Part shown: one piece after another, positions 37,717 to 46,587 of the stretch
Layout of the letters: the number at the start of each line of letters is the position of its first letter
How positions within the stretch are numbered: the stretch's first letter is position 1
NCBI RefSeq assembly: GCF_026341825.1
Contig: NZ_JAPENY010000001.1
Location: 1,984,001 to 2,048,000 of the forward strand
Reading direction: 5' to 3'
DNA: 64,000 bases
Origin: Streptomyces sp. NBC_00620
GTDB lineage: Bacteria; Actinomycetota; Actinomycetes; Streptomycetales; Streptomycetaceae
Notes under the pieces: generated by a model
Told to the model about the DNA's origin: nothing
Seen by the model: only the letters and a program-made list of their open reading frames with translations
The model's database searches: none
Translations under genes and position numbers: made by a program

Positions 37717-38751
37717 TTAGGGTAGTTCGTCAACTATGCGTTCTTTGTTATGGTTTGTCGCGAGCTGGTCCAAGGTGCGGGCCTGCACCTCCCGTTCGGC
37801 CGCCGCGGCGATGAAGGCGGCGACCTGTCCGGCACCAACCAGCTTCTCCACGGCCCCTGTTGTAGCGGCCGGGAGTGCCACGAGATGTGTCTCGGGCATG
37901 GGCTGCGGCACCTTGTCCGCGCCAAGGTGCTGACGCAGGTGCCGGTTGGCGAACAGCCGCATGGCGCGGGCCAGTTCAGCGTCCACCGTCTGCTGCGCGA
38001 GCGGCCGCAGGCGTCGTACGAGTGAGGCCGCCTCGGTCGCTTCCGCGTCCGTCGGAGGGTGCTCCCCCAGATAACGGGCGAACACGTGCTCGGTCGTGAA
38101 CTCCAGGAAACGGGAGGCGATGTGCTCGACCTGACCCCTCAACTCCCGCAGATGGCCTGAGATTGCGGACAGCGGAACCCCCGCCGCGTACAACTCGACT
38201 GCCACAGCGAGCTCTTGAGGGCTCGGAACCAGGAAGAGATTCGCGTCCCCCGGTACGGGCTCCAGCACGCCCAGTTCGATCGCGTCGGCGACCGCCGCGT
38301 CGTCAGGGCGGCCGCCGAACCTCTCGTCCAGCTCGGCCCGTGTGATCCGTACGGCCTCCTCGTCGGTCCACGGCCCGTCGACCTCCGCGACCAGACCGAG
38401 GACCCCGCCCAGGCCCCGGCCCGCGTCCCAGGCCTCCAGGAGTTCCTTTATGGAGGCCAGCGTGTAGCCCCGGTCCAGGAGGTCGGCTATCTGGCGCAGC
38501 CGGGCCAGATGGGCGTCCGCGTACACGTTGGCGCGGCCGCGCCGCTCGGGGCGGGGGAGCAGACCGCGGTCCTGATAGGCGCGGATGGTCCGGACCGTGG
38601 CACCGCTGTGGTGCGCCAGGTCCTCTATCCGGTACGCGGGACCGGCCACCGGACCGACACGGGCCTCCGCACGGAGAGGGCCCGCCGGACCAACACCCGC
38701 CGGACCGACACCCACCGCCCCTCCCGCCCCGTCCACCGACTCCTCGTTCAC
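37717..38751 (-). CDS. MerR family transcriptional regulator
   Basis: A 344-residue MerR-type regulator. After a Gly/Val/Pro-rich N-terminal tail (1-38), the MerR helix-turn-helix and wing occupy ~40-107 (YRIEDLAHHSGATVRTIRAYQDRGLLP). A long all-alpha C-terminal region follows (to 344), much larger than in metal-sensing MerR proteins and more like regulators that bind lipophilic ligands. GTG start preceded by GGGAGGG. It is the last gene of a four-gene minus-strand operon (21-base gap after the PF10118 gene) and so probably autoregulates it through the dyad at 42339-42360. Confidence 0.9.
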   Translation of the reverse strand: MNEESVDGAGGAVGVGPAGVGPAGPLRAEARVGPVAGPAYRIEDLAHHSGATVRTIRAYQDRGLLPRPERRGRANVYADAHLARLRQIADLLDRGYTLASIKELLEAWDAGRGLGGVLGLVAEVDGPWTDEEAVRITRAELDERFGGRPDDAAVADAIELGVLEPVPGDANLFLVPSPQELAVAVELYAAGVPLSAISGHLRELRGQVEHIASRFLEFTTEHVFARYLGEHPPTDAEATEAASLVRRLRPLAQQTVDAELARAMRLFANRHLRQHLGADKVPQPMPETHLVALPAATTGAVEKLVGAGQVAAFIAAAAEREVQARTLDQLATNHNKERIVDELP

Positions 38752-38772
38752 GATCCCGCCCTCCCCGCCTCG

Positions 38773-39675
38773 CTAAGCGATGGCCGCCCGCCCGATCGCC
38801 CCCGCCGCCGAACGCGCCGCCGGAGACTGCGCCAGATACTCCACCGCTCTGCGCAGCGAGCCCTCCTGCGACGGATGGTAGGACCGCCGCAGATAGCGGG
38901 GTACCGCCGCGCCGAGCGCCTTCCAGGAGGGCAACAGCCCCTTGCCTACGGCCCTGTTGTGGGCGGCGAGCGAATAACGCAGGCGCCCGGCGAGCTGGGG
39001 GTCGTGGCGTATGAGATAGGCGGCGCCCCATGCCCACAGGTAGAGCAGCACGGGCGCGGTGACCGCCATGCCGGCGACCCGGCGCGCGTAACGGGGCAGG
39101 CCCTCGCCGCCGCAGTGCTGGTACATGTCGAAGGCGACCGCGCGGTGTTCGACCTCCTCCGCGCCGTGCCAGCGCAGCAGGTCGAGCATGACCTCGTCGG
39201 CGTCGGCGAGATCCAGGCCCTCGGCCGACAGGATCCAGTCGCCAAGGACCGCAGTGAACTGCTCGATCGCCGCGATCACCGACAGCCGGAAGCGCAGCCA
39301 CTCCGGGGGCGGTACCGGTGCGCCCAGGGGCGGTTGCTCGCCCAGCAGCTTCTCGAAGAGGAAGTCGACGTACTTCGTGAAGTCCGCGGTGTCGAGCCGC
39401 TGCGCCGCCAGATGATCGAGGACGTACGCGTGCTGCACGCTGTGCGTCGCCTCCTGGCCCATGAACCCCTTGACGTCCTTGAGGAGTTCGGGGTCGCCGA
39501 CGAGCGCGAGTGCCTCCTTGAAGACCTTCACGAACCACCGCTCCCCCGCGGGCAGCAGCAGATGCAGCACGTTGATGACGTGGGTGGCGGTCGGCTCCTC
39601 CGGGATCCAGTGGAGCGGGGTTCTCTCCCAGTCGAAGGAGACCCGCCTCGGGGTGATGGCGTGCTGCTCGCTCAC
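38773..39675 (-). CDS. Metal-dependent hydrolase-like protein (PF10118 family)
   Basis: About 300 residues. It shows the helical, His/Glu-rich pattern of the predicted metal-dependent hydrolase family PF10118: FMGQEATHSVQHA, WHGAEEVEHRAVAFDMY. The spaced E/H pairs in helices suggest a ferritin-like di-iron site. Family members often sit beside lipid or sterol oxidation genes; no reaction is proven. GTG at 39675 with GGAGCC upstream. It lies between the EphD-like gene (22-base gap) and the MerR gene, in the same operon. Confidence 0.82.
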   Translation of the reverse strand: MSEQHAITPRRVSFDWERTPLHWIPEEPTATHVINVLHLLLPAGERWFVKVFKEALALVGDPELLKDVKGFMGQEATHSVQHAYVLDHLAAQRLDTADFTKYVDFLFEKLLGEQPPLGAPVPPPEWLRFRLSVIAAIEQFTAVLGDWILSAEGLDLADADEVMLDLLRWHGAEEVEHRAVAFDMYQHCGGEGLPRYARRVAGMAVTAPVLLYLWAWGAAYLIRHDPQLAGRLRYSLAAHNRAVGKGLLPSWKALGAAVPRYLRRSYHPSQEGSLRRAVEYLAQSPAARSAAGAIGRAAIA

Positions 39676-39697
39676 AGCGGTGGCTCCAATCGTGCGC

Positions 39698-41458
39698 TCA
39701 CAGCGGTGGCTCCACTCGTGCGATCGCGCGCAACGCCCTCGGTGTGAAGCGGGACATGAGGTGGGCGCCGCGAGCCTCCGGGGTGACGGGCACGACCGCC
39801 TGGTTGCGGACGACGGCGCGCAGGATCGCGTCGGCCACCTTCTCCGGCGGGTAGTTGCGCAGCCCGTACAGCCGCGCCGACTTCTTCTGGCGCCGCTTCT
39901 CCTCGCCCGCGTCCACGCCGGCGAAGTGCGCGGTCGAGGTGATGTTGGTGTTGACGAAGCCGGGACAGATCGCCGAGACACCGATGCCCTGCCCCGCGAG
40001 TTCCGCGCGCAGGCACTCGCTGAGCATCAGCACGGCCGCCTTGGACGTGCTGTAGGCGGGCAGCGCCTTCGAGGGCTGGTACGCCGCCGCCGAGGCGGTG
40101 TTGACGATGTGGCCGCCCTGCCCGCGCTCGGCCATCTGCTTCCCGAAGAGCCGGCAGCCGTGGATCACGCCCCACAGATTGACGTCGAGGACCTTCTTCC
40201 AGTCCTCCGGGGTCGTGTCGAAGAAGGACCCCGAGAGCCCGATCCCGGCGTTGTTCACCAGCACGTCCACGACGCCGTACTCGGTGGCGACCTTCTCGGC
40301 GAGTTTCTCCATGGCCTGCTCGTCGGAGACGTCGACGGTCTCGGCCCAGGCTTCGGGGGAGCCGATCAGCCGGGACATCTCCGCGGTGCGGGCCGCGCCC
40401 TCCGCGTCACGGTCGACGGCCACCACGCGCGCGCCGGCCTCCGCGAACGCGAAGGCGGTGGCCCGCCCGATGCCACTGCCCGCGCCGGTGACCAGCACGA
40501 GCTGCCCGCCGAACCGGTCCGCGTACTTGCCGGTGGCCGCGATGTCGCCCACGGGCACACCGTCCTCGTTGGCGTGCACGAACTCGGTGATCCAGGCCGC
40601 CAGTTGATCGGGCCGGGTGCGCGGAACCCAGTGCTTGGCCGGGAGCGTACGGCGTACCAGCCCCGGGGCCCATTGCTCCAGCTCGTCGTACAGGTGCTCG
40701 GAGAGGAACGCGTCCCCCAGGGGCGTGACGAGCTGCACGGGCGCGTGTGCGTACGCGTCAGTGCGCGGCCTGCTCAGCCGCGCCCGTACGTTGTCCCGGT
40801 ACAGCCAGGCTCCGTGCGCCGCGTCCGAGGGCAGCGACGGGGTCGGGTAGCCGTCCGAGGGGACCTTCTCGATGCGCTGCAGGATCTTCGGCCACAGCTT
40901 GCCGAGGGGGCCGCGCCAGGCCAGCTCGGGCAGCACCGGCGTGTGCAGCAGGTACACGTACCAGGACTTGGCGCCCTGGCCGAGGAGCTGGCCGACTCTG
41001 CGCGGAGTGGGCCGCTTCACGCGCTGCTTGATCCAGTGCCCGAAGTGGTCGAGTGAGGGCCCGGACATCGAGGTGAAGGACGCGATGCGGCCCTCGGTGC
41101 GCGCGACCGTGACGAACTCCCACGACTGCACCGAACCCCAGTCGTGCCCCACCAGGTGTACGGGCCTGCCGGGGCTGACGGCGTCCACGACGGCCAGGAA
41201 GTCGTCCGTCAGCTTCTCCAGCGTGAACCCGCCCCGCAGCGGCCGCGGCGCCGAGGACCTGCCGTGCCCGCGGACGTCGTACAGCACGACGTGAAAGCGC
41301 GCGGAGAGCCGCCCGGCGACCTCGGCCCACACCTCCTTGGAGTCCGGATAGCCGTGCACGAGCACCACCGTGGGCCGCTCGGGATCGCCCAGCTCGGCGA
41401 CGCACAGCTCGACTCCGCCCGTCCGCACCCTGCGCTCGCGCGCCCCCGTGAGACTCAC
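39698..41458 (-). CDS. EphD-like fusion: alpha/beta hydrolase plus short-chain dehydrogenase
   Basis: A 586-residue two-domain enzyme. Residues 1-290 are an epoxide-hydrolase-like alpha/beta hydrolase: oxyanion-hole HGYPD (35-39), nucleophile Asp106 in GHDWGS, candidate catalytic His276. Residues 315-586 are an SDR oxidoreductase: TGAGSGIG (324-331), NNAG (402-405), Ser456, Tyr469 and Lys473. The same fusion is known as EphD in M. tuberculosis, implicated in mycolate/lipid epoxide metabolism. Streptomyces lacks mycolates, so another lipid is expected. GTG start overlaps the preceding M24 gene by four bases (GTGA), so the two are translationally coupled. Confidence 0.92.
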   Translation of the reverse strand: MSLTGARERRVRTGGVELCVAELGDPERPTVVLVHGYPDSKEVWAEVAGRLSARFHVVLYDVRGHGRSSAPRPLRGGFTLEKLTDDFLAVVDAVSPGRPVHLVGHDWGSVQSWEFVTVARTEGRIASFTSMSGPSLDHFGHWIKQRVKRPTPRRVGQLLGQGAKSWYVYLLHTPVLPELAWRGPLGKLWPKILQRIEKVPSDGYPTPSLPSDAAHGAWLYRDNVRARLSRPRTDAYAHAPVQLVTPLGDAFLSEHLYDELEQWAPGLVRRTLPAKHWVPRTRPDQLAAWITEFVHANEDGVPVGDIAATGKYADRFGGQLVLVTGAGSGIGRATAFAFAEAGARVVAVDRDAEGAARTAEMSRLIGSPEAWAETVDVSDEQAMEKLAEKVATEYGVVDVLVNNAGIGLSGSFFDTTPEDWKKVLDVNLWGVIHGCRLFGKQMAERGQGGHIVNTASAAAYQPSKALPAYSTSKAAVLMLSECLRAELAGQGIGVSAICPGFVNTNITSTAHFAGVDAGEEKRRQKKSARLYGLRNYPPEKVADAILRAVVRNQAVVPVTPEARGAHLMSRFTPRALRAIARVEPPL

Positions 41459-42297
41459 TTGTCCTCCGCCCAGCGCCGCACGTGCGGCAGATCGTCGTCC
41501 AGCCAGAACGCGCTCGCCTCAGGGTCCTTGGAGTCGGTGACGACGAGGATCTCCTCGAACTTCGCGCCCGTACCCCGGAATCCGAGGTGCGGTTCGACCG
41601 CCCACAGCCCCGGCCGGGGCGGATGGTCGGAGAACCTGTACGGCGACCACAGCGGCGACCAGCCCTCGCGGTGCCCGCGCAGCGCGTCGCCCGCCAGCCC
41701 CTTCAGGGACTGGGTGCCGAACCCGAACAGGTGGGGTGACCAGGGGCGTTCCTTCACCCGGTCGACCTTGTGGGCGATCACTCCGAACGGATACGCGCGG
41801 TGCCGGTTCGCATAACCCTGGCGGACCATCAGCCGGTCCACGTCCTCGTAGATCTCGCGCAGCGGGCGGCGCTCGCGCACCTCGCGCAGGATCAGCTCGC
41901 GGTGCGCCTCCAGGTCGGCCATCAGCTTGTCCTGCACGGGGTTCAGCCCCAGGGAGCCCGAGTAACCGATGTCCGCCGTAAAGCCCTTGTAGACCGGGGC
42001 CATGTCGAGGATGAACGGCATCCCCGCCTTCAGACGGCGGTTGGTGGGGAAGAACTGCAGCGGGATACGGAAGTTGACGAACGCCGTGCGGTCCCCGAAC
42101 CAGGCGAAGGGCAGATGGAACCAGTCCCGCACCCCGCGCTCGCGCAGCCACGCACGCTGCATTCCCGCCGCCTCGCGCTCGGTCACACCCGGCTTCAGCT
42201 GCGCCGCGACCGCCTCCGCGCACTCGTAGGCGAGACGCTGCACTTCCCGGAATCCCCGCAGCTCCGCGGAGAGTTCACTTGTCGCTGCACTGCTCAT
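41455..42297 (-). CDS. M24 (creatinase/aminopeptidase fold) family protein
   Basis: A 280-residue pita-bread-fold protein. Candidates for the five M24 metal ligands are all present: Asp in FILDMAPV, Asp in FTADIGY, His in SPHLFGFG, Glu in AVEPHLGF and Glu in KFEEILVV. The surroundings differ from methionine aminopeptidase and PepP, so substrate is open. First gene of the operon with the EphD-like, PF10118 and MerR genes. ATG at 42297, 42 bases from a dyad that may be its operator. Confidence 0.85.
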   Translation of the reverse strand: MSSAATSELSAELRGFREVQRLAYECAEAVAAQLKPGVTEREAAGMQRAWLRERGVRDWFHLPFAWFGDRTAFVNFRIPLQFFPTNRRLKAGMPFILDMAPVYKGFTADIGYSGSLGLNPVQDKLMADLEAHRELILREVRERRPLREIYEDVDRLMVRQGYANRHRAYPFGVIAHKVDRVKERPWSPHLFGFGTQSLKGLAGDALRGHREGWSPLWSPYRFSDHPPRPGLWAVEPHLGFRGTGAKFEEILVVTDSKDPEASAFWLDDDLPHVRRWAEDK

Positions 42298-42338
42298 GCC
42301 ACCGTCCGTCCACCACGATCGCGGTACGTGCCCGTAAC

Positions 42339-42360
42339 TTGACACTGATGAATGTGACAA
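42339..42360. promoter_or_regulatory. Dyad upstream of the M24-EphD-PF10118-MerR operon
   Basis: TTGACAC-N8-GTGACAA, symmetric except for one position per arm. On the minus strand it provides a TTGTCA -35-like element followed 17-18 bases later by TTACGG/TACGGG. Overlap of a dyad with the promoter spacer is how MerR regulators act, and a MerR gene is in the operon. Confidence 0.5.
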
Positions 42361-42444
42361 TGGTTGGAGGCTGCGTCAATAGGCCTGCGCGACCCCTGTG
42401 GACAGCCGGGCTGATGTGCATAACCCATCGCCGGTTGTTCGACC

Positions 42445-42460
42445 TAAGGGGGGACCCTTA
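42445..42460. promoter_or_regulatory. Inverted repeat upstream of the ABC operon
   Basis: TAAGGG-GGGA-CCCTTA, 85 bases before the first ABC gene. It could be an operator or an RNA hairpin; no regulator is assigned. Confidence 0.35.
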
Positions 42461-42544
42461 CGGAGCCCCTACACCTGAAGAGGGACGCCGATACAGCTCC
42501 CAGGTCTGACGACCCACTGTGGCGTGCGCCACTACCTTCGAAAC

Positions 42545-43531
42545 GTGACTGTGATCGCGACCGAAAGCCTGAGCAAGCGGTTCCCCAGGGTGACCGCTCT
42601 TGACCGGCTCTCCGTGGACGTCGGACCCGGTGTGACCGGACTCGTCGGAGCCAACGGAGCCGGCAAGTCCACATTGATCAAGATCCTGCTGGGTCTGTCC
42701 CCCGCCACCGAGGGCCGCGCGCAAGTGCTGGGCCTCGACGTGGCCACCGAAGGTGCCGCCATCCGCGAGCGGGTCGGGTACATGCCCGAGCACGACTGCC
42801 TGCCGCCCGACGTCTCGGCCACCGAGTTCGTCGTCCACATGGCGCGCATGTCCGGGCTCCCGCCGGCCGCGGCCCGCGAACGCACCGCGGACACGCTGCG
42901 CCACGTCGGCCTGTACGAGGAGCGGTACCGCCCCATCGGCGGCTACTCCACGGGCATGAAGCAGCGCGTCAAGCTCGCGCAGGCCCTCGTCCACGACCCG
43001 CAGCTGGTCTTCCTCGACGAGCCGACCAACGGCCTCGACCCGGTCGGCCGCGACGACATGCTCGGCCTCATCCGCCGTATCCACACCGACTTCGGTATCT
43101 CGGTGCTTGTCACCTCGCACCTCCTGGGCGAGCTGGAGCGCACCTGCGACCACGTCGTCGTCGTGGACGGCGGCAAGCTGCTGCGGTCCAGCTCCACCAC
43201 GGACTTCACCCAGAACACGACGACCATCGCCATCGAGGTCACCGACACCGACGAGCACCCGGACGGCACCCGCGCGGTGCGCGACGTGCTCCACGCGCGC
43301 GGGGTGGAGACCCACGACGGCAGCGGCCTGCCGGGCGCCGGGCACATCCTGCTGCTCACCGCCGAGGGCGAGGAGACCTACGACCTCGTCCGCGACGTCG
43401 TCGCCGACCTAGGCCTCGGCCTGGTCCGCATGGAGCAGCGCAGGCACCACATCGCCGAGGTGTTCCACACCGAGAGCGACCAGAACGGCGAGCGCGAGCA
43501 GCGGAAGGAGGCGGTCGGCCATGGCGGTTGA
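42545..43531 (+). CDS. ABC transporter ATP-binding protein (first pair)
   Basis: A 328-residue ATPase of an ABC-2-type exporter. Walker A GANGAGKST (35-43), signature YSTGMKQR (in place of LSGGQ), Walker B VFLDEPTNGLDP and a switch His in VTSHLL. A C-terminal extension (~225-328) carries a charged tail. GTG at 42545 chosen. It overlaps the permease gene by 11 bases. First of four genes arranged ATPase-permease-ATPase-permease; the substrate is unknown. Confidence 0.92.
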   Translation: MTVIATESLSKRFPRVTALDRLSVDVGPGVTGLVGANGAGKSTLIKILLGLSPATEGRAQVLGLDVATEGAAIRERVGYMPEHDCLPPDVSATEFVVHMARMSGLPPAAARERTADTLRHVGLYEERYRPIGGYSTGMKQRVKLAQALVHDPQLVFLDEPTNGLDPVGRDDMLGLIRRIHTDFGISVLVTSHLLGELERTCDHVVVVDGGKLLRSSSTTDFTQNTTTIAIEVTDTDEHPDGTRAVRDVLHARGVETHDGSGLPGAGHILLLTAEGEETYDLVRDVVADLGLGLVRMEQRRHHIAEVFHTESDQNGEREQRKEAVGHGG

Positions 43532-44438
43532 GCAGCCCCAGGTCCAGCCCACGGCCCGACCGGGCGAGCAGACCCGGATCCACAACATTGGCTACCGCAA
43601 CTACGACGGCCCGCGCCTGGGCCGCGCGTACGCCCGCCGGTCGCTGTACTCGCAGTCCCTGCGCGGCAGCTACGGATTCGGCCGCTCGGTCAAGTCCAAG
43701 GTTCTGCCCATGCTGCTCTTCGTGGTGATGTGCGTTCCCGCGCTGATCATGGTGGCGGTCGCGGTCGCCACCAAGGCGAAGGACCTGCCCGTCGACTACA
43801 CGCGCTACGCGATCATCATGCAGGCCGTCATCGGCCTCTACGTGGCCTCCCAGGGACCCCAGTCGGTCTCCCGCGACCTGCGCTTCAAGACCGTACCGCT
43901 GTACTTCTCGCGTCCCATCGAGACCGCCGACTACGTACGCGCCAAGTACGCGGCGCTGGCTTCCGCGCTGTTCGCGCTCACCGCCGCACCGCTGATCGTG
44001 CTCTACGTAGGGGCGCTGCTCGCCAAACTCGACTTCGCCGACCAGACGAAGGGACTCGCACAGGGACTGGTCTCCGTGGCACTGCTGTCGCTCCTCTTCG
44101 CCGGCATCGGCCTGGTCATCTCGGCGGTCACCCCGCGCCGCGGCTTCGGTATCGCGGCCGTCATCGCCGCGCTGACCATCTCCTACGGGGCGGTGTCCAC
44201 GCTCCAGGCCATCGCCGACGCGCAGTCCAGCTCCAGCAGCATCCCCTGGCTCGGCCTCTTCTCACCCATCACGCTCATCGACGGCGTACAGACCGCCTTC
44301 CTCGGCGCGACCTCCTCCTTCCCCGGCGCGGCCGGCCCGAGCAACGGAGAGGGCGTCGTGTACGTCCTCGTCGTCCTGGGCCTCATCGCCGGCTGCTACG
44401 GCCTCCTGATGCGCCGCTACCGAAAGGTCGGACTGTGA
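43521..44438 (+). CDS. ABC-2 type permease (first pair)
   Basis: A 305-residue membrane protein with a soluble N-terminus (GEQTRIHNIGYRNYDGPRLG) and about six helices, the layout of ABC-2 permeases. It overlaps the preceding ATPase gene by 11 bases and the next ATPase gene by four (GTGA). Probably pairs with the 42545 ATPase, but subunits could mix with the second pair. Confidence 0.9.
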   Translation: MAVEQPQVQPTARPGEQTRIHNIGYRNYDGPRLGRAYARRSLYSQSLRGSYGFGRSVKSKVLPMLLFVVMCVPALIMVAVAVATKAKDLPVDYTRYAIIMQAVIGLYVASQGPQSVSRDLRFKTVPLYFSRPIETADYVRAKYAALASALFALTAAPLIVLYVGALLAKLDFADQTKGLAQGLVSVALLSLLFAGIGLVISAVTPRRGFGIAAVIAALTISYGAVSTLQAIADAQSSSSSIPWLGLFSPITLIDGVQTAFLGATSSFPGAAGPSNGEGVVYVLVVLGLIAGCYGLLMRRYRKVGL

Positions 44439-45346
44439 CCACGCTCACCATCGACCACGTCTCGCGCTGGTTCGGCAACGTGGTCGCCGTCAACGACATC
44501 ACGATGACGGTCGGCCCCGGAGTCACCGGCCTGCTCGGCCCGAACGGCGCCGGGAAATCCACCCTCATCAACATGATGGGCGGCTTCCTGGCCCCCTCCA
44601 CGGGCACCGTCACCCTCGACGGTCAGCCGACCTGGCGCAACGAACAGATCTACAAGAAGATCGGCATCGTCCCCGAGCGCGAGGGGATGTACGACTTCCT
44701 CACCGGCCGCGAATTCGTCGTCGCCAACGCCGAGTTGCACGGACTCGGCGCGAAGGCCGCACAGCGGGCACTCGCCACGGTCGAGATGGAGTACGCGCAG
44801 GACCGCAAGATCTCGACGTACTCCAAGGGCATGCGGCAGCGCGTGAAGATGGCGAGCGCCCTCGTCCACGACCCGTCGCTGCTGCTGCTCGACGAGCCGT
44901 TCAACGGCATGGACCCACGCCAGCGCATGCAGCTCATGGACCTGCTGCGGCGCATGGGCGACGAGGGCCGCACGGTGCTGTTCTCGTCCCACATCCTCGA
45001 AGAGGTCGAACAACTCGCCGCGCACATCGAGGTGGTGGTCGCAGGGCGGCACGCCGCGAGCGGCGACTTCCGGCGCATCCGCCGGCTGATGACCGACCGC
45101 CCGCACCGCTACCTCGTCCGCTCTAGCGACGACCGCGCCCTCGCGGCCGCCCTGATCGCCGACCCGTCGACCGCGGGCATCGAAGTCGACCTCGCCGAGG
45201 GTGCGTTGCGCATCCAGGCCGTCGACTTCGGCCGGTTCACCGCCCTGCTGCCCCGGGTCGCGAAGGACCACGGGATCCGGCTGCTCACGGTCTCGCCGTC
45301 CGACGAGTCCCTCGAATCCGTCTTCTCGTATCTCGTCGCGGCGTAG
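44435..45346 (+). CDS. ABC transporter ATP-binding protein (second pair)
   Basis: A 303-residue ATPase, paralogous to the first: Walker A GPNGAGKST (35-43), signature YSKGMRQR, Walker B LLLDEPFNGMDP, switch His in FSSHIL. The start GTG overlaps the permease stop (GTGA). The permease of the second pair follows after 10 bases with a GGAGG ribosome site. The close similarity of the two ATPases suggests duplication. Confidence 0.92.
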   Translation: MTTLTIDHVSRWFGNVVAVNDITMTVGPGVTGLLGPNGAGKSTLINMMGGFLAPSTGTVTLDGQPTWRNEQIYKKIGIVPEREGMYDFLTGREFVVANAELHGLGAKAAQRALATVEMEYAQDRKISTYSKGMRQRVKMASALVHDPSLLLLDEPFNGMDPRQRMQLMDLLRRMGDEGRTVLFSSHILEEVEQLAAHIEVVVAGRHAASGDFRRIRRLMTDRPHRYLVRSSDDRALAAALIADPSTAGIEVDLAEGALRIQAVDFGRFTALLPRVAKDHGIRLLTVSPSDESLESVFSYLVAA

Positions 45347-45356
45347 GAGGCCACAG

Positions 45357-46076
45357 ATGTACGACCCCACAGTCGCCCGGCTCACCTACCGGGCCCTGCT
45401 CGGCCGTCGCCGGGCCCTCATCCTCGGCGCGCTGCCCGTCCTGCTGATCGTGATCGCCGTCGCGGTGCGCGGCCTCGCCGGGGCCGACGACCAGACGGCC
45501 GCGGACGTCCTCGGCGGGTTCGCGCTCGCCACGATGGTGCCGATCATCGGTGTCATCGCCGGTACGGGCGCCATCGGGCCCGAGATCGACGACGGCTCGG
45601 TGGTGTATCTGCTCGCCAAGCCGCTGAAGCGGCCGACGATCATCTTCACCAAGCTGATCGTCGCGATCGCCGTCACCATGGCGTTCTCGGCGGTGCCGAC
45701 CTTCATCGCGGGCATGATCCTCAACGGCAATGGCCAGCAGGTCGCCGTTGCCTACACCGTGGCCGCCCTCGTCGCCTCGATCGCATACGCCGCGATGTTC
45801 CTGCTCCTGGGGACGATCACCCGGCACGCGGTCGTCTTCGGCCTCGTCTACGCGCTCGTCTGGGAGGCCCTCTTCGGGTCCCTGGTGTCCGGCGCGCGCA
45901 CGCTCAGCGTCCAGCAGTGGGCGCTCGCCGTGGGCCACAAGGTCACCGGCGGCGACCTCATCACCTCGGAGGTCGGACTCACGACCGCAACGGTGCTGCT
46001 GGTCGCGGTCACGGTGCTCGCCACCTGGTACGCCGGGCAGCGGCTGCGGTCGCTGACGCTGGCCGGCGAGGAGTGA
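45357..46076 (+). CDS. ABC-2 type permease (second pair)
   Basis: A 239-residue permease with six hydrophobic segments; the DDGSVVYLLAKPLKRPTI loop is typical of ABC-2 permeases. ATG with GGAGG seven bases upstream. Last gene of the operon and followed at once by an intrinsic terminator. Confidence 0.9.
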   Translation: MYDPTVARLTYRALLGRRRALILGALPVLLIVIAVAVRGLAGADDQTAADVLGGFALATMVPIIGVIAGTGAIGPEIDDGSVVYLLAKPLKRPTIIFTKLIVAIAVTMAFSAVPTFIAGMILNGNGQQVAVAYTVAALVASIAYAAMFLLLGTITRHAVVFGLVYALVWEALFGSLVSGARTLSVQQWALAVGHKVTGGDLITSEVGLTTATVLLVAVTVLATWYAGQRLRSLTLAGEE

Positions 46077-46080
46077 GAAG

Positions 46081-46110
46081 GGGCTCCACGCACGCGTGGA
46101 GCCCTCTTTT
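46081..46110 (+). terminator. Intrinsic terminator of the ABC operon
   Basis: GGGCTCCACG-CACG-CGTGGAGCCC followed by TCTTTT, five bases beyond the stop codon. A textbook rho-independent terminator. Confidence 0.95.
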
Positions 46111-46179
46111 CTTGACAGAGGCTTCACGTCTGTCTGTGCACACTGGGCGGACGGGGACGCACGGCCAGGAGGAACGGGG

Positions 46180-46437
46180 ATGGCAGCCGAGGAACCACGG
46201 GGTGACGGTCGCGAGCAGTCCGGGGACGGAGCCGGGGCCGACGACGCCTGGGACGACCTCGTCCTGGACGAGGCCTTCATACGGTCCGCCGAGACGGCCG
46301 AGCCGTCGGCCCGCGCGCGTATGCTCGCCGCCCGCTGGCGCGACGGGGGACCCGATCCGCAGCCCTGGCGCTCCGACGAGCCGCCCGCGGGCTGGTTCTT
46401 CAGCAAGGGCCGCCGGCGCAGGTGGCGCCGCCGCTAG
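46180..46437 (+). CDS. Small hypothetical protein with basic C-terminus
   Basis: An 85-residue acidic protein (DDAWDDLVLDEAFIR) that ends in a strongly basic cluster (KGRRRRWRRR) after PPAGWFFS. ATG at 46180 with AGGAGG (46167-46172) at good spacing, which supports translation. Similar small proteins occur widely in Streptomyces; no function known to me. It follows the ABC terminator, so it has its own promoter. Confidence 0.72.
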   Translation: MAAEEPRGDGREQSGDGAGADDAWDDLVLDEAFIRSAETAEPSARARMLAARWRDGGPDPQPWRSDEPPAGWFFSKGRRRRWRRR

Positions 46438-46587
46438 CCAGGGAGTTCCGCCCGGTTTTATTCGTTGGCGTCCAACTCGGCGTACGGGCACAGTAGTTAT
46501 GTCAACGCCGCCGGTTCGAGTCGGCGCCATGTTCTGGGAGTGGAGCGCGACGATGTTCATCAGGAGCATGACGTCGAGTTCCCGACA

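Noticed and set aside
46506..46524. GGTTCGAGTC-type T-loop resemblance in the spacer after the small protein gene
   Set aside because: No matching acceptor or anticodon arms; the five-bp stem pairs only with an eight-base loop.
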